A stretch of DNA of 64,000 nt, taken from positions 1 to 64,000 of the forward strand of contig JAGTRP010000007.1 of the NCBI GenBank assembly GCA_018261935.1. The letters run 5' to 3'. Numbering within the stretch: the first letter of the stretch is position 1; every line of letters starts with the position of its first letter. A program made the translations under genes and the position numbers. Below are positions 1-10,553 of this stretch, piece after piece. The DNA is from Rhodocyclaceae bacterium (lineage in GTDB: Bacteria > Pseudomonadota > Gammaproteobacteria > Burkholderiales > Rhodocyclaceae). The notes under the pieces were generated by a model that saw only the letters and a program-made list of their open reading frames with translations, was not told the DNA's origin and made no database searches.

Positions 1-107
<107 letters not shown>

Positions 108-151
108 TCAAATATCAAGTAAGCGTTAAATCCAGAATCCAAGCTAATCGG

Positions 152-226
<75 letters not shown>

Positions 227-256
227 AAACCTCAAAAACCCCAGCCGTACTGCACC

Positions 257-330
257 TGGAGCGGGTGAAGGGAATCGAACCCTCGTCTTAAGCTTGGAAG
301 GCTTCAGCTCTACCATTGAGCTACACCCGC
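257..330 (-). tRNA. tRNA-Gly(TCC)
   Basis: The complement begins GCGGGTGTAGCTCAATGG and ends CACCCGCTCCA, with encoded CCA. The anticodon loop CTTCCAA gives anticodon TCC. The outermost anticodon-stem pair appears mismatched (G-A). It sits between tRNA-Tyr and tRNA-Thr in the tuf leader. Confidence 0.96.
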
Positions 331-369
331 TTACCTTCGCCCGCAGCACAAGCCGCTACAGCATCAATC

Positions 370-454
<85 letters not shown>

Positions 455-536
455 GAGAGAACCCGCAATTATCCGGATCAAGGGCGAGTGTGTCAACGGG
501 GTAAATGATCGAAATTCAATATTTGTAACCCGCAAA

Positions 537-563
537 AACAAAAAGCCGGCATTGAGCCGGCTT
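537..563 (-). terminator. Intrinsic terminator of the cytochrome c gene
   Basis: On the complementary strand, AAAGCCGGC is followed by a 5-nt loop, GCCGGCTTT and further T residues. It lies about 20 bp past the stop codon of the cytochrome c gene. Confidence 0.85.
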
Positions 564-582
564 TCCATGTGCTGCGTGAAGC

Positions 583-888
583 TTACTTCTGAGCCAGAAC
601 CCAGGTGGCGAGCTTCTTGGCTTCGTCGTCGGTGACGTTGTTCGGCGGCATGGGAATTTCGCCCCAGACGCCCTTGCCACCGGACTTGATCTTGGCGGCA
701 AGCTTGGCGACAGCGCCCTTGTCGCCCTTGTACTTGGCGGCCACATCCTTGTAAGCCGGGCCGACGAGCTTCTTGTCGACGGTATGGCAGGAGAAGCAGT
801 TCTTGGCCTTCGCCAGGGCTTCATCAGCCTGGGCCTGGCCCGCCACGAGGCCGGCGGCGACCATCAGGGCAACATAAATCGCTTTCAT
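583..888 (-). CDS. Small periplasmic class I cytochrome c
   Basis: The 101-residue protein has a Sec signal peptide ([21 protein letters not shown], cleavage after about residue 21), then a single heme-binding motif CFSCH near residue 31. A methionine ligand is available in the segment EIPMPPNN near residue 79. This is the layout of cytochrome c-551/c8, soluble electron carriers between respiratory complexes and terminal oxidases or denitrification enzymes. The exact partner cannot be told from the sequence. It is monocistronic, closed by the terminator at 537-563. The family assignment is firm; the specific name is not. Confidence 0.9.
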   Translation of the reverse strand: MKAIYVALMVAAGLVAGQAQADEALAKAKNCFSCHTVDKKLVGPAYKDVAAKYKGDKGAVAKLAAKIKSGGKGVWGEIPMPPNNVTDDEAKKLATWVLAQK

Positions 889-941
889 ATTCTTGCTCCG
901 TTACGGTAGGTGGAAAAACAGCCGACGATATTAAAGCCTTT

Positions 942-2933
942 TCAGCGCATTGAAAACCACTCCCGCAGCACCTCCAGACTATCGATTGGCGGCATGCAAT
1001 TAACGCCTTCACATACCCAGGCGTTGACATGATCCGCCATGGGTTTAGCCAGCGTAGCCGGCAAGTTTTCCACATCGTTGGGCAGCAGCAGAACCAGTGC
1101 GGACCTGGGCGATTCTTCGGATAATCCATGGCGCCAGACGTCCACTTCGGCACGAGGCCCGCGCACCGCAACCAGGGGCGAAGGACGCAGACGTTCCCCG
1201 AGGGCCGCCAGCAGACTGGCGCTTCCTTCCGGCGCCTCGCTCAGGCGGGGGTAATAGAGCGCCAGGGTCCGCTCCGCCGCCCAGGCGTAGCGCATGTCGC
1301 CGGTCAGGGCGGACAACCGTTGTAGCGCCATGGCCGCCACGCCGTTGCCCGCCGGCGTGGCACCGTCCTGGGCAATTTTTGGCCGATGGACCAGGTGCTC
1401 GTGGTCGCTGGAAGTGAAGAAAAATCCGCCATCCTCCCTGTCCTCGTAGCGGTCCAGCAGGGCATCCCCAAGGGCGACGGCGAAATCGAGATCGGCCGGC
1501 CTGAATAGGGCCTGCAGGGACTCCAGGCAGGCCGATAGCAGGAAAGCATGGTCGTCGAGATAAGCGTTAAGGCGGGCGCGTCCGGCCTTGCAGGTGACCA
1601 GCAACCGCCCCTCCGACCAGAGCACCCGGCGGACAAAGTCCAGGGTCTCCTGCCCCGCAGCAATCCAAGCCGGCCGCTCCAGGCGGCGCCCCGCCCGCAG
1701 CAGCCCCTCGGCCAGGAGGCCATTCCAGCCCGCCAGGATCTTGTCGTCGCAGCCCGGCCTTATCCGCCGCTGCCGGGCCGCCAGCGCCTTGACCCGCCCC
1801 CGTTCCAGAACTTCGCCCCCGGGGTCCCCGGCCACCAACCACAGATGCCAGAACTTGCCTTCGAAATTGGGCGCACCGGCCAGCCCGTAGGCGGGGGCGA
1901 AAGCGGCAAACTCCGCGTCGTCCAGCACGGCATGCAACTCCTCCTTTGTCCACACGTAATACCGGCCCTCCTCGCCTTCCGAATCGGCATCCAAGGCCGA
2001 ATAGAAGCCGCCCTCCGGCGATCGCATCTCGCGCAATGCCCAGCCTGCGGTCATTTCGGCCACCCTTTTGAACAGCGGATCGTGGAAAAGCGCCCAGGCA
2101 TCGGCGTAAAGTCCCAATAACAGGCCGTTGTCGTAGAGCATTTTCTCGAAGTGGGGGATATTCCATCGGGCATCGACGCTGTAGCGGAAAAAGCCGCCCC
2201 CCAGCTGATCGAAAATCCCCCCTTCTGCCATGCGCCGCAAGGTCAGCACCACCAGGTCGCGATGGCGACCTTCCGGACTGGCGAGCAGCAGGGCCAGGTC
2301 GGATACCCGGGGGAATTTCGGGGCACCCCCGAAACCGCCCCAGCGGGAGTCGAACTGCGCCTCCAACCGCTCCCGGGCGGCCCGGATAGGGCCCGAGTCG
2401 AAATCCGCCGCCTGCACACCCGGCTTCGGCAGGGTCTCGGCCAGGGCCGCCAGCAGGGATTCGTTCTGGGCCTCGATGGCCTCGCGCTGTTCCCTCCAGA
2501 CTTCGGCGATCTTCTCCAGCAAGGGCACGAAGGCCGGCAGCCCGTAACGGGAGGACCGGGGAAAATAGGTGCCACCGAAGAAAGGCACTCCCGCAGGAGT
2601 GAGAAACATGGTCAGGGGCCAACCGCCGGCCCGCTGGATCAATAGCTGATGGGCGGCTTGGTAGATGTGGTCGAGGTCAGGCCGCTCCTCCCGGTCCACC
2701 TTGATATTGACGAAGAGCCGGTTCATCACCGCCGCCGTTGCTTCGTCCTCGAAAGACTCGTGGGCCATGACATGGCACCAGTGGCAGGCGGAGTAGCCGA
2801 TGGAAAGGAGAATGGGCCGCCCCTCCCGGCGGGCGCGTCCCACGGCCTCTTCGCCCCAGGGATACCAATCCACGGGATTGTCGGCATGCTGCCGAAGATA
2901 AGGCGAGGTCTCGCCAGCCAGACGGTTGGACAT
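942..2933 (-). CDS. DUF255 / YyaL-type thioredoxin-domain protein
   Basis: The product is 663 residues, the usual length of the YyaL (spermatogenesis-associated protein 20-like) family. It opens with [20 protein letters not shown], a conserved start of DUF255, and has a thioredoxin-fold CxxC at about residues 50-53 (SACHWCHVM). The remainder resembles an (alpha/alpha)6 glycosidase-like barrel. The family is widespread but the reaction is unknown; a redox or sugar-epimerase role has been suggested from the fold. An in-frame ATG exists 24 bases further upstream, but 2931-2933 is preferred because GGAG lies 7 bases before it. Confidence 0.85.
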   Translation of the reverse strand: MSNRLAGETSPYLRQHADNPVDWYPWGEEAVGRARREGRPILLSIGYSACHWCHVMAHESFEDEATAAVMNRLFVNIKVDREERPDLDHIYQAAHQLLIQRAGGWPLTMFLTPAGVPFFGGTYFPRSSRYGLPAFVPLLEKIAEVWREQREAIEAQNESLLAALAETLPKPGVQAADFDSGPIRAARERLEAQFDSRWGGFGGAPKFPRVSDLALLLASPEGRHRDLVVLTLRRMAEGGIFDQLGGGFFRYSVDARWNIPHFEKMLYDNGLLLGLYADAWALFHDPLFKRVAEMTAGWALREMRSPEGGFYSALDADSEGEEGRYYVWTKEELHAVLDDAEFAAFAPAYGLAGAPNFEGKFWHLWLVAGDPGGEVLERGRVKALAARQRRIRPGCDDKILAGWNGLLAEGLLRAGRRLERPAWIAAGQETLDFVRRVLWSEGRLLVTCKAGRARLNAYLDDHAFLLSACLESLQALFRPADLDFAVALGDALLDRYEDREDGGFFFTSSDHEHLVHRPKIAQDGATPAGNGVAAMALQRLSALTGDMRYAWAAERTLALYYPRLSEAPEGSASLLAALGERLRPSPLVAVRGPRAEVDVWRHGLSEESPRSALVLLLPNDVENLPATLAKPMADHVNAWVCEGVNCMPPIDSLEVLREWFSMR

Positions 2934-2984
2934 TCTTGCACTCCGGGGGAAATGCAAGTTGGAACCTACCGTTTCCGAGATCGT

Positions 2985-3605
2985 TCAGCGGGAATCGGGG
3001 GACAGGGCCAGCAGGGTACCGGCGGCGACGAAAAGGCCGCCGAACAGGCGGTTCTGGAGACGCATCGCTCCGGGGTCGCTCAGCCAGCGGCCGATGCGGG
3101 CCGCCGTCAGCGCGTAGGCCGACATCACGGCCATGTCGGTCGAGCACAGGGTGGCGGAGATCAGCAGGTACTGCTCCACCTGGGGCGCCAGGGGATCGAC
3201 GAACTGGGGGACCAGGGCGCCGATGAAAATGATCGCCTTGGGGTTGGTGAGATTGACCAGCAGCCCCTGCCGGAAAAGCCCCCTGGGCTTCAGCGCCGGA
3301 GCATCGGCCGCCGGCCCCGCTACCGGGGCCCGCCATTTCTGGATGCCCAGCCAGACCAGATAGGCGGCGCCGGCCAGCTTGACGATCCCGAAGGCGGTTT
3401 CCGACGCGGCCAGCAGCGCCCCGAGGCCGAGGGCGACGACGCCGAGCTGGAGGAGGATGGCAGCCTGCAGGCCGCAAATGACCCGCAGTGCCGCCCAGTA
3501 GCCGTAGCGAATACCCGTGCTCATGCTGGCCACGGCCCCCGGCCCGGGAGTGACGGCGATCAGGATCGCCGCCACGAAAAAACCGACCCAGACGGGAAGG
3601 CTCAC
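2985..3605 (-). CDS. LysE/RhtB-family amino acid exporter
   Basis: This 206-residue integral membrane protein has about six hydrophobic segments and the N-terminal family motif [13 protein letters not shown] near residues 17-29. LysE/RhtB proteins export amino acids such as lysine, homoserine, threonine or leucine. The start is GTG (complement of 3603-3605), overlapping the ilvD stop codon by four bases, so the two are translationally coupled. Coupling to a branched-chain amino acid biosynthesis gene suggests an amino acid or intermediate of that pathway as cargo, but this is inference. Confidence 0.85.
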   Translation of the reverse strand: MSLPVWVGFFVAAILIAVTPGPGAVASMSTGIRYGYWAALRVICGLQAAILLQLGVVALGLGALLAASETAFGIVKLAGAAYLVWLGIQKWRAPVAGPAADAPALKPRGLFRQGLLVNLTNPKAIIFIGALVPQFVDPLAPQVEQYLLISATLCSTDMAVMSAYALTAARIGRWLSDPGAMRLQNRLFGGLFVAAGTLLALSPDSR

Positions 3606-5458
3606 CGCTTGCGCTGGATTTGGGTGACGTCCCGCACGGCGCCCTTGTCGGCCGAGGTGGTCATCAGGGCGTAGGCCTGGAGGGCGGCGGAAACGACGCG
3701 GTTACGCTGCGCCGGCTGCCAGGCCTTGTCGCCCCTGGCTTCCATGGCAGCGCGGCGGCAAGCCAGTTCCTCGCCGGAAATCGCCAGGTGGATGCGGCGA
3801 TTGGGAATGTCGATTTCGATGGTATCGCCGTTCTCCACCAGGCCGATGGCGCCGCCATCCGCCGCTTCCGGGGAAGCATGGCCGATGGAGAGGCCGGAAG
3901 TGCCGCCGGAGAAACGCCCGTCGGTCAGAAGCGCACACGCCTTGCCCAGCCCCCGGGACTTCAGGTACGAGGTCGGGTAGAGCATTTCCTGCATGCCGGG
4001 ACCGCCCTTGGGGCCCTCGTAGCGCACGATGACCACGTCGCCGGCCACCACTTCGTTCCCCAGGATGCCGGCCACGGCGTCGTCCTGGCTCTCGTAGACC
4101 CGGGCCTTGCCGGTGAACTTGAGAATCGAGTCATCTACCCCGGCAGTCTTCACGATGCAGCCGTCCTCGGCGATATTGCCGTAGAGCACCGCCAGTCCGC
4201 CGTCCTGGGAATAGGCGTTGGCCTTGTTGCGGATGCAGCCGTGGGTACGGTCCAGGTCCAGTTCCTGATAGCGGCGGTCCTGGGAGAAGGCCACCTGGGT
4301 CGGCATGCCGCCGGGAGCAGCCTTGTAGAAATCATGCACCTTGACGTCGTGCTCCCGCACCACGTCCCAGACATCGATGGCCTCGCCCAGGGTCTTGGCG
4401 TGGACGGTGGGCACATCCCGGTGGATGAGGCCGGCCCGGTCCAGCTCGCCGAGAATGGCCATGATGCCGCCGGCGCGATGGACGTCCTCGATGTGGTAGT
4501 CCTGGGTGGCGGGAGCCACCTTCGCCAGGCAGGGCACCTTGCGGGAAATGCGATCGATATCCTGCATGGTGAAGTCCACGCCGGCTTCCCGGGCTGTGGC
4601 CAGGATATGCAGCACGGTGTTGGTGGAGCCACCCATGGCGACGTCCAGGGCCATGGCGTTCTCGAAGGCCGCCTTGGTGGCGATGGAGCGCGGCAGCACG
4701 GAGGCGTCCTCCTGCTCATACCAGCGCTTGCACATTTCCACTGCGGTGCGGCCGGCCCTCAGGAACAATTCCTTGCGGTCGGCGTGGGTGGCCACCACCG
4801 TGCCGTTGCCGGGCAGAGAAAGGCCCAGGGCCTCGGTCAGGCAGTTCATGGAATTGGCGGTGAACATGCCGGAGCAGGACCCGCAGGTAGGGCAGGCGGA
4901 GCGTTCGAAGCTTTCCACTTCTGCATCGGAAACCTTGGTATCGCCGGCCTTGATCATCGCGTCGATGAGATCCACGGAAATGACCTTGCCTTCCCACTTC
5001 ACCTTGCCGGCCTCCATCGGGCCGCCGGAGACGAAAATCGCCGGGATGTTGAGGCGCATGGCGGCCATCAGCATCCCCGGGGTGATCTTGTCGCAATTGG
5101 AGATGCAAACCATGGCGTCGGCGCAATGGGCGTTGCACATGTACTCCACCGAGTCGGCGATCAGGTCACGGCTGGGCAGGGAATAGAGCATGCCGGAGTG
5201 GCCCATGGCGATGCCGTCGTCGATGGCAATGGTGTCGAATTCCTTGGCGATGCCGCCGGCCGCCTCGATCTCCCGGGCCACCAGCTGGCCGAGATCCTTC
5301 AGGTGCACATGGCCCGGCACGAACTGGGTGAAGGAATTGACCACGGCGATGATGGGCTTGCCGAAATCGCCGTCCTTCATGCCGGTGGCGCGCCAGAGGG
5401 CGCGGGCGCCGGCCATGTTGCGGCCATGGGTGGAGGTGTGGGAACGGTATTGGGGCAT
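3602..5458 (-). CDS. ilvD: Dihydroxy-acid dehydratase
   Basis: The 618-residue protein matches IlvD throughout. It converts 2,3-dihydroxy-3-methylvalerate and 2,3-dihydroxyisovalerate to the 2-keto acids of isoleucine and valine synthesis, using an iron-sulfur cluster. Diagnostic segments are NCDKITPG (near 123) and [18 protein letters not shown] (near 195-212), which carry cluster-ligand cysteines. Length equals the E. coli enzyme class. It is followed by the LysE exporter with a 4-bp overlap and is divergent from lgt across a 74-bp gap. Confidence 0.97.
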   Translation of the reverse strand: MPQYRSHTSTHGRNMAGARALWRATGMKDGDFGKPIIAVVNSFTQFVPGHVHLKDLGQLVAREIEAAGGIAKEFDTIAIDDGIAMGHSGMLYSLPSRDLIADSVEYMCNAHCADAMVCISNCDKITPGMLMAAMRLNIPAIFVSGGPMEAGKVKWEGKVISVDLIDAMIKAGDTKVSDAEVESFERSACPTCGSCSGMFTANSMNCLTEALGLSLPGNGTVVATHADRKELFLRAGRTAVEMCKRWYEQEDASVLPRSIATKAAFENAMALDVAMGGSTNTVLHILATAREAGVDFTMQDIDRISRKVPCLAKVAPATQDYHIEDVHRAGGIMAILGELDRAGLIHRDVPTVHAKTLGEAIDVWDVVREHDVKVHDFYKAAPGGMPTQVAFSQDRRYQELDLDRTHGCIRNKANAYSQDGGLAVLYGNIAEDGCIVKTAGVDDSILKFTGKARVYESQDDAVAGILGNEVVAGDVVIVRYEGPKGGPGMQEMLYPTSYLKSRGLGKACALLTDGRFSGGTSGLSIGHASPEAADGGAIGLVENGDTIEIDIPNRRIHLAISGEELACRRAAMEARGDKAWQPAQRNRVVSAALQAYALMTTSADKGAVRDVTQIQRKR

Positions 5459-5495
5459 GAGGTCACTCCGAGGGAGGCTGTGCCGAGCGGCACCA

Positions 5496-5503
5496 ACTAT
5501 AAT
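5496..5503. promoter_or_regulatory. Overlapping -10 boxes between ilvD and lgt
   Basis: A TATAAT hexamer reads rightward at 5498-5503 toward lgt, and TATAGT reads leftward at 5501-5496 toward ilvD. No good -35 element is evident for either direction, so this is a weak sigma-70 call based only on -10 matches and location. Confidence 0.4.
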
Positions 5504-5532
5504 TATGGAATTCTAGCCCAATCGCCCCACCG

Positions 5533-6330
5533 ATGCTCCTCCACCCCCAGTTCAATCCGGTCGCCTTCTCCGTCGGCCCCCTCTCTGTACACTGGTACGG
5601 CCTCATGTACCTCCTGGGATTCGCCCAGTTTTTCCTCCTCGGGCGCCGGCGCATCCAGCAACGCCCCCAGTCCGGCTGGACGGTGGAACAGCTGGATGAC
5701 CTCCTCTTCTACGGCGTCCTCGGGGTGATTATCGGCGGCCGCCTGGGCCAGGTGCTCTTCTACGACCCGGGCTATTACCTCTCCCATCCGCTGGAGATCG
5801 CCGCCGTCTGGAAAGGCGGCATGAGCTTCCACGGCGGCTTTCTCGGCGTCCTGGCGGCCATGACCCTGTGGTCGCGGAAGTACCGCAAGCCCTGGCTCGA
5901 CGTCACCGACTTCATCGCCCCCCTAGTGCCCCTGGGCCTCATGGCCGGGCGCGTCGGCAATTTCATCAACGGCGAACTCTGGGGGCGCCCGGCCGATCCG
6001 TCGCTGCCCTGGGCCATGGTCTTTCCCCAGGCCGGCGACGCCCTCCCCCGCCACCCGTCCCAGCTCTACCACGCCGGACTGGAAGGCCTCGCCCTTTTCG
6101 CCATCCTCTGGCTCTACTCGGGCCGGGAGCGGCCCCGGGGCGCGGTCTCCGGGGTTTTCCTGACGGGCTATGGCATTTTCCGCTTCATCGTCGAATACTT
6201 CCGGGAGCCGGACGCCGGCATCTTCGGCCACTCCTACACCGTCAGCATGGGGCAGTGGCTGTCCCTGCCCATGATCCTGGCCGGCCTCGTGATGATTTAC
6301 CTCGCTTACCATAAAAGGAAAACAGCATGA
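5533..6330 (+). CDS. lgt: Prolipoprotein diacylglyceryl transferase
   Basis: The 265-residue inner-membrane enzyme transfers a diacylglyceryl group from phosphatidylglycerol to the lipobox cysteine of prolipoproteins. Signature segments are visible: [10 protein letters not shown] near 22, [12 protein letters not shown] near 95-106 and [15 protein letters not shown] near 138-152, with multiple membrane spans and a basic C-terminus. The stop codon overlaps the start of the downstream VOC gene (ATGA), indicating coupling. At least one lipoprotein client (52511-52987) lies in this window. Confidence 0.96.
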   Translation: MLLHPQFNPVAFSVGPLSVHWYGLMYLLGFAQFFLLGRRRIQQRPQSGWTVEQLDDLLFYGVLGVIIGGRLGQVLFYDPGYYLSHPLEIAAVWKGGMSFHGGFLGVLAAMTLWSRKYRKPWLDVTDFIAPLVPLGLMAGRVGNFINGELWGRPADPSLPWAMVFPQAGDALPRHPSQLYHAGLEGLALFAILWLYSGRERPRGAVSGVFLTGYGIFRFIVEYFREPDAGIFGHSYTVSMGQWLSLPMILAGLVMIYLAYHKRKTA

Positions 6331-6809
6331 CCACCTCCAACCGCCCCTTCAAGGTCCTCGGCATCCAGCAGATCGCCATCGGCGGCCCCTCCAAGGAAAA
6401 GCTCCGCACCCTCTGGGTCGACATGTTCGGGCTGGAAATCACCGGCAACTTCATGAGCGAGCGGGAAAACGTGGACGAGGACATCTGCGCCATGGGCAAG
6501 GGCCCCTTCAAGGTGGAAGTGGACCTCATGCAGCCCATGGACCCGGAGAAGAAGCCCGCCGTCCACGCCACCCCCCTGAACCACGTCGGCCTCTGGATCG
6601 ACGACCTGCCGAAGGCGGTGGAATGGCTTTCCGCCAACGGCGTGCGCTTCGCCCCCGGGGGCATCCGCAAGGGCGCCGCCGGCTTCGACATCTGTTTCCT
6701 CCACCCCAAGGGCAATGAGGAATTCCCCATCGGCGGCGAAGGCGTCCTGATCGAGCTGGTCCAGGCCCCGCCGGCCGTGGTGGAGGCCTTCGCCAAGCTG
6801 GCCGGCTGA
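6327..6809 (+). CDS. VOC-superfamily (glyoxalase-fold) protein
   Basis: The 160-residue protein has the paired beta-alpha-beta-beta-beta layout of vicinal oxygen chelate enzymes. Metal-ligand-like positions are seen in [10 protein letters not shown] (His, second module) and in the C-terminal GVLIELVQ (Glu). The usual first ligand position reads QQIAIGG, with Gln instead of His. Substrate is unknown; lactoylglutathione lyase or methylmalonyl-CoA epimerase names would be over-calls. It overlaps lgt by four bases and is followed after one base by the next gene, so all three are one operon. Confidence 0.75.
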   Translation: MTTSNRPFKVLGIQQIAIGGPSKEKLRTLWVDMFGLEITGNFMSERENVDEDICAMGKGPFKVEVDLMQPMDPEKKPAVHATPLNHVGLWIDDLPKAVEWLSANGVRFAPGGIRKGAAGFDICFLHPKGNEEFPIGGEGVLIELVQAPPAVVEAFAKLAG

Positions 6810-6810
6810 G

Positions 6811-7584
6811 ATGCTCCCCGACGGCGACGAACTGGAAGAAGCCCGGGCGGCCCTGGCGCCGACCCTGGAGGCTACGGCATCCATCCTGCCCTGGGTGGCC
6901 ACGCCCAAGAAGCCCCGGTTCCCGCCTGAATCCGCCAAGCGCTGGCAGGCGGTCTGCGACCGCCTGGCCGTTTTCTGGTTCGGACGCCACGAAAACGGCC
7001 TCGCCGGCCTGAGGCCGGCGGTTTTCGAATTGTACGGCGCCGCCCTGGAACTGGGGGACGCCGACTGCCTGCGCCTCTCCGAAGCTCTGGCCAGCGCCAC
7101 CGACCGCCTGGAGATCGCTGAAGGCGTCAGCAGCCCCAGGCTGGCGGCGGCCCTCTCCGCCACCTTCGAATCCCTCGCCCTCCCCGACAGCCTGGAACAC
7201 GAAGCCTTTCCCGACCGGGTCCGGCATTTCGCCGGGCGCCTGGAGCGCTGCGCCGATCCCCAGGGCGCAGCCCAGGTGCGCTCTCCCGTCCTCGACCGCC
7301 TCTTCGTGGGCGAGGCCGGTGATGGCCTGGAACGCCTCCACGAGGCCCTGGCCGTCCTGCCCGCCGACGTCTACGGCATGCGGCTCGCCGCCGAGGACAT
7401 CGCCCGCCTGGCCGAACCCCTGGACCTCGACGATATCGGCATCGTCGCCACCCATCTGGCCCGGCTCCTGACGCCCAAGCCCGGCGAGCACGTGGACCTG
7501 GACGGCAACGAAACCCGCCGGGCCGCCGTGCTGGCGCTGGTGGCGGAACTGGAGAAGTCCGTCGCCGTGGTGGCTGAAGGCTGA
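6811..7584 (+). CDS. Conserved-looking protein of unknown function
   Basis: I do not recognise this 257-residue protein. It is soluble, acidic, rich in alanine and leucine, and predicted mostly helical, with no signal peptide or membrane segment. An early segment ATPKKPRFPPESAKRWQAVCDRL is proline-containing; the rest could form a helical bundle similar to phosphotransfer or scaffold domains, but no catalytic motif is visible. It sits tightly between the VOC protein and the nhaR-like gene (3-bp gap), so it belongs to the lgt operon. Good codon usage and perfect spacing make it a real gene. Confidence 0.7.
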   Translation: MLPDGDELEEARAALAPTLEATASILPWVATPKKPRFPPESAKRWQAVCDRLAVFWFGRHENGLAGLRPAVFELYGAALELGDADCLRLSEALASATDRLEIAEGVSSPRLAAALSATFESLALPDSLEHEAFPDRVRHFAGRLERCADPQGAAQVRSPVLDRLFVGEAGDGLERLHEALAVLPADVYGMRLAAEDIARLAEPLDLDDIGIVATHLARLLTPKPGEHVDLDGNETRRAAVLALVAELEKSVAVVAEG

Positions 7585-7587
7585 GCC

Positions 7588-8505
7588 GTGGCCAAGCTCA
7601 ATTACAAGCACCTGCACTACTTCTGGGTGGTGGCCCAGGAAGGCAGCGTCACCCGGGCGGCGGAACGCCTGGGAGTCGCCGTGCAGACGGTGAGCGGCCA
7701 GCTTTCCCTCCTGGAGCGCTCCCTGGGCAAGGCCCTTTTCGCCGCCCAGGGCCGGGGCCTCGCCCTCACCGAGGCCGGCCGGGTGGCTCTGGGCTACGCC
7801 GACCGGATTTTCCAGCTCGGGGAGCAAATGGTGGACGCCCTGGACGATGCCGAAGGCACCCGCAACCTGCGGCTGGTGGCGGGCATTTCCGACGGCCTGC
7901 CGAAGCTGGTGGCCCACCGCCTCCTGACCTCGGCCATGGCCCGGCTCGAGAACATGCGCCTCATCTGCCATGAAGGGGAATTCGAGGATCTGCTTGCCGA
8001 CCTGGCACTGCACAAGCTGGATGTCGTCCTCACCGACCGCCCGGCGCCCGGCAGCGGCAACCTGCGGGTCTTCAGCCATTCCCTGGGGGAACTGCAGGTG
8101 GGCCTTTTCGCCACCCGGTCCCTGGCCGAGCGCTTCCGGGATGGTTTCCCCGCCTCCCTCAACGGCGCGCCCCTGCTGCTGCCCACCCGCCACAACATGG
8201 TGCGGGGCCAGATCGACCGCTGGCTCGAACAGCACGGCATCCGGCCGGACCTGGTGGGGGAATTCGAGGACAGCGCCCTCCTCCAGACCTTCGGCCGCTC
8301 CGGCCTCGGCCTCTTCCCCGCCCCCCTCGCCCTGGCCGCCGAAGTCCGGCAGGAACTGGACGCCGAGCCGGTGGGCCCGTTGACCGGCGTGGGGGAGCAG
8401 ATTTACGCCATTTCCAACGAGCGCCGCATCCGTCACCCGGCGGTGGAAGCCCTGCGCACTTCGCCCCTGAAAGCTCCCGAACCGGGCGAATTCCCTGCGC
8501 TATAA
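7588..8505 (+). CDS. nhaR: LysR-family regulator, NhaR-like
   Basis: The 305-residue protein has an N-terminal winged helix-turn-helix (LNYKHLHYFWVVAQEGSVTR, then AAERLGVAVQTVSGQLSLLE) and a LysR effector domain. Similarity to E. coli NhaR continues past the DNA-binding domain (HKLDVVLTD, LVGEFEDSALLQTFG, RRIRHPAVEAL), which supports the subfamily. NhaR activates the sodium/proton antiporter gene nhaA and biofilm genes in enterics; no nhaA is nearby here, so the regulon is unknown. The start is GTG at 7588. Its stop overlaps a TATAAT box for the next gene. Confidence 0.85.
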   Translation: MAKLNYKHLHYFWVVAQEGSVTRAAERLGVAVQTVSGQLSLLERSLGKALFAAQGRGLALTEAGRVALGYADRIFQLGEQMVDALDDAEGTRNLRLVAGISDGLPKLVAHRLLTSAMARLENMRLICHEGEFEDLLADLALHKLDVVLTDRPAPGSGNLRVFSHSLGELQVGLFATRSLAERFRDGFPASLNGAPLLLPTRHNMVRGQIDRWLEQHGIRPDLVGEFEDSALLQTFGRSGLGLFPAPLALAAEVRQELDAEPVGPLTGVGEQIYAISNERRIRHPAVEALRTSPLKAPEPGEFPAL

Positions 8506-8506
8506 T
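8501..8506 (+). promoter_or_regulatory. TATAAT -10 box for the carboxypeptidase gene
   Basis: A perfect TATAAT overlaps the TAA stop of the nhaR-like gene, 33 bp before the chosen ATG at 8539. No strong -35 hexamer is visible at 17 bp, so this is a partial promoter call. Confidence 0.5.
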
Positions 8507-8538
8507 TGGGCGTCGCCCTTTTTACGCTGCACTGCACC

Positions 8539-9681
8539 ATGCACTCCCTGCTCAGCCGTCTCGCCCTCAGCCTCTCCCTCATCGTCCTTGCCGGTGCCGC
8601 CGCTGCCCAGCAGCTGCCGGTGCCGCCGTCCCTGGCCGCCAATTCCTGGCTGCTGCTGGAATACGGCTCCGGCCAGGTGCTCACCGCCGAAAAGGCCGAT
8701 GAGCGCATCGAGCCCGCTTCCCTCACCAAGCTGATGACGGCCTACCTGACCTTCGCCGCCATCCGGCAGAAGACCATTGCCGTCGACCAGGCCGTGCCCA
8801 TTTCCAAGAAGGCCTGGCAGACCGGCGGCTCCAAGATGTTCGTCCGGGTGGATACCCAGGTGCCGGTGGAAGACCTCATCAAGGGCATGATTGTCCAGTC
8901 TGGCAACGATGCCTGCATCGCCCTGGCCGAGGCCGTCGCCGGCAGCGAGGAAAACTTCGCCCAGATGATGAACCGGGAAGCCCAGCGCCTAGGCATGAAG
9001 AACACCAGCTTCCGGAATTCCACCGGCCTGCCCGATCCCCAGCACTACACCACGGCCCGGGACCTCTCCATCCTGGCCGCCGCGCTCATTCACAACTTCC
9101 CCGAGGAGTACGCCAAGTATTACTCGATGAAGGAATACCGCTACAACAACATCACCCAGCCCAACCGGAACCGCCTGCTCTGGATCGACCCCACCGTGGA
9201 CGGCATGAAGACCGGCCACACCGAGGCCGCCGGCTACTGCCTGATCTCCTCCTCCAAGCGCGGGCCGCGCCGGCTGCTGTCGGTGGTGCTGGGCACCAAT
9301 GCCGACTCCACCCGGGCCAGCGAGTCCCTGAAGCTGCTCAACTGGGGCTTCCAGTTCTACGAGGCGGTGCAGCTCTACGCCAAGGACCAGCCGGTTTCCA
9401 GCCTGCGGGTCTGGAAGGGTTCCGAGAACACCGTCAAGGCGGGCTTCACCCAGGACTTCATCGTGGCGGTGCCGAAGGGCTACGCCAACAAGGTGGAAGC
9501 CCAGTTCGTCTCCCAGCAGCCCCTGATGGCGCCGGTAGCCCAGGGCCAGAAGGTCGGCGTCGTGAAGGTCAGCGTCGATGGCAAGCCCTATGGCGAATAC
9601 CCCGCCGTCGCCCTGGAAAACGTGTCCGTCGCCGGCTTCTTCGGCCGCCTGTGGGACACCATCCGCCTCTGGTTCGCCTGA
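8539..9681 (+). CDS. D-alanyl-D-alanine carboxypeptidase (PBP5/6 type)
   Basis: The 380-residue protein has a Sec signal peptide (residues 1 to about 24) and the three active-site motifs of low-molecular-weight PBPs: SxxK at residues 61-64 (SLTK), SGN near 118 (VQSGND) and KTG near 220 (MKTGH). A C-terminal beta domain and an amphipathic tail (FFGRLWDTIRLWF) fit membrane anchoring. It trims the terminal D-Ala from peptidoglycan stem peptides in the periplasm. The start at 8539 is chosen because the signal peptide begins there; an upstream TTG would add 11 residues. It overlaps the D-amino acid aminotransferase start (TGATG). Confidence 0.94.
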   Translation: MHSLLSRLALSLSLIVLAGAAAAQQLPVPPSLAANSWLLLEYGSGQVLTAEKADERIEPASLTKLMTAYLTFAAIRQKTIAVDQAVPISKKAWQTGGSKMFVRVDTQVPVEDLIKGMIVQSGNDACIALAEAVAGSEENFAQMMNREAQRLGMKNTSFRNSTGLPDPQHYTTARDLSILAAALIHNFPEEYAKYYSMKEYRYNNITQPNRNRLLWIDPTVDGMKTGHTEAAGYCLISSSKRGPRRLLSVVLGTNADSTRASESLKLLNWGFQFYEAVQLYAKDQPVSSLRVWKGSENTVKAGFTQDFIVAVPKGYANKVEAQFVSQQPLMAPVAQGQKVGVVKVSVDGKPYGEYPAVALENVSVAGFFGRLWDTIRLWFA

Positions 9682-10553
9682 TGAGCCCCTTCGTCGCCGA
9701 CCCGGTCTACCTGAACGGCCGCTTCGTCCCCCTGGCGGAGGCGACGATTTCGCCCCTCGACCGGGGGTTCCTGTTCGGCGACGGGGTCTATGAGGTCATT
9801 CCGGTCTATTCCCGCCGCCCCTTCCGCTTGGGGGAACATCTGCACCGCCTGCAGTCCAGCCTGGACGGCATCCGGCTGGCCAATCCCTTGCCCCGGGAGG
9901 AATGGGAAACCGTCGTGCAGCGCCTGGCCTTGGATGCTCCCTTTGAGGACCAGGGCATCTACCTGCAGGTGAGCCGCGGCGCCGACGTCAAGCGGGACCA
10001 TATCTTTCCCCAAGGCATCCCACCCACCGTTTTCGCCTTCAGTTCGCCCCTGGTGACCCCGGCCGCGGCCATCCGCGAAACGGGCGTCTGCGCCATCACC
10101 GCCGAGGACAACCGCTGGCTGCGCTGCGACCTGAAGACGGTTTCCTTGCTGGCCAACGTGCTCCTGCGCCAGGCGGCCGACGACCAGGGCTGCGCCGAGG
10201 CCCTTCTCATCCGCGACGGCTTCCTGCAGGAAGGCGCCGCTTCCAGCATCTTCGTGGTCCGCAACGGCATCCTCCTGGCGCCCCCCAAGAGCCATCTGAT
10301 GCTCCCCGGGATCACCTATGACGTGGTCCTCGAACTCGCCGACCGCCATGGGCAACCCTACGAGATCCGGGAAATCCCCCTGGCGGAACTTCAGGCCGCC
10401 GACGAGATCTGGATGACTTCGTCCACCAAGGAAGTGCTCCCCATCACCCGCCTCGACGGCCGCCCCGTCGGCACCGGCGCCCCCGGCCCGGTGGGCAGGC
10501 AGATGTGGCAGTGGTACCAGCACTTCAAGACCACCGTAATGCGTAATGGCTGA
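9681..10553 (+). CDS. dat: D-amino acid aminotransferase (class IV, PLP)
   Basis: The 290-residue protein is a fold-type IV transaminase. The PLP lysine is in RCDLKTVSLLANVLLRQ (near residue 152), and the phosphate-binding segment TSSTKEVLPI lies near 256-265. It interconverts D-alanine and 2-oxoglutarate with pyruvate and D-glutamate, feeding peptidoglycan precursors, which suits the preceding carboxypeptidase. The ATG at 9681 overlaps the upstream stop; the longer frame start at 9651 lies inside the upstream gene. This dat-ybeD-lipB-lipA order is common in betaproteobacteria. Confidence 0.92.
   Translation: MSPFVADPVYLNGRFVPLAEATISPLDRGFLFGDGVYEVIPVYSRRPFRLGEHLHRLQSSLDGIRLANPLPREEWETVVQRLALDAPFEDQGIYLQVSRGADVKRDHIFPQGIPPTVFAFSSPLVTPAAAIRETGVCAITAEDNRWLRCDLKTVSLLANVLLRQAADDQGCAEALLIRDGFLQEGAASSIFVVRNGILLAPPKSHLMLPGITYDVVLELADRHGQPYEIREIPLAELQAADEIWMTSSTKEVLPITRLDGRPVGTGAPGPVGRQMWQWYQHFKTTVMRNG

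Noticed and set aside
3620-5728. Rightward 702-codon open frame opposite ilvD
   Set aside because: Antisense shadow of a clear ilvD gene, with no domain similarity.
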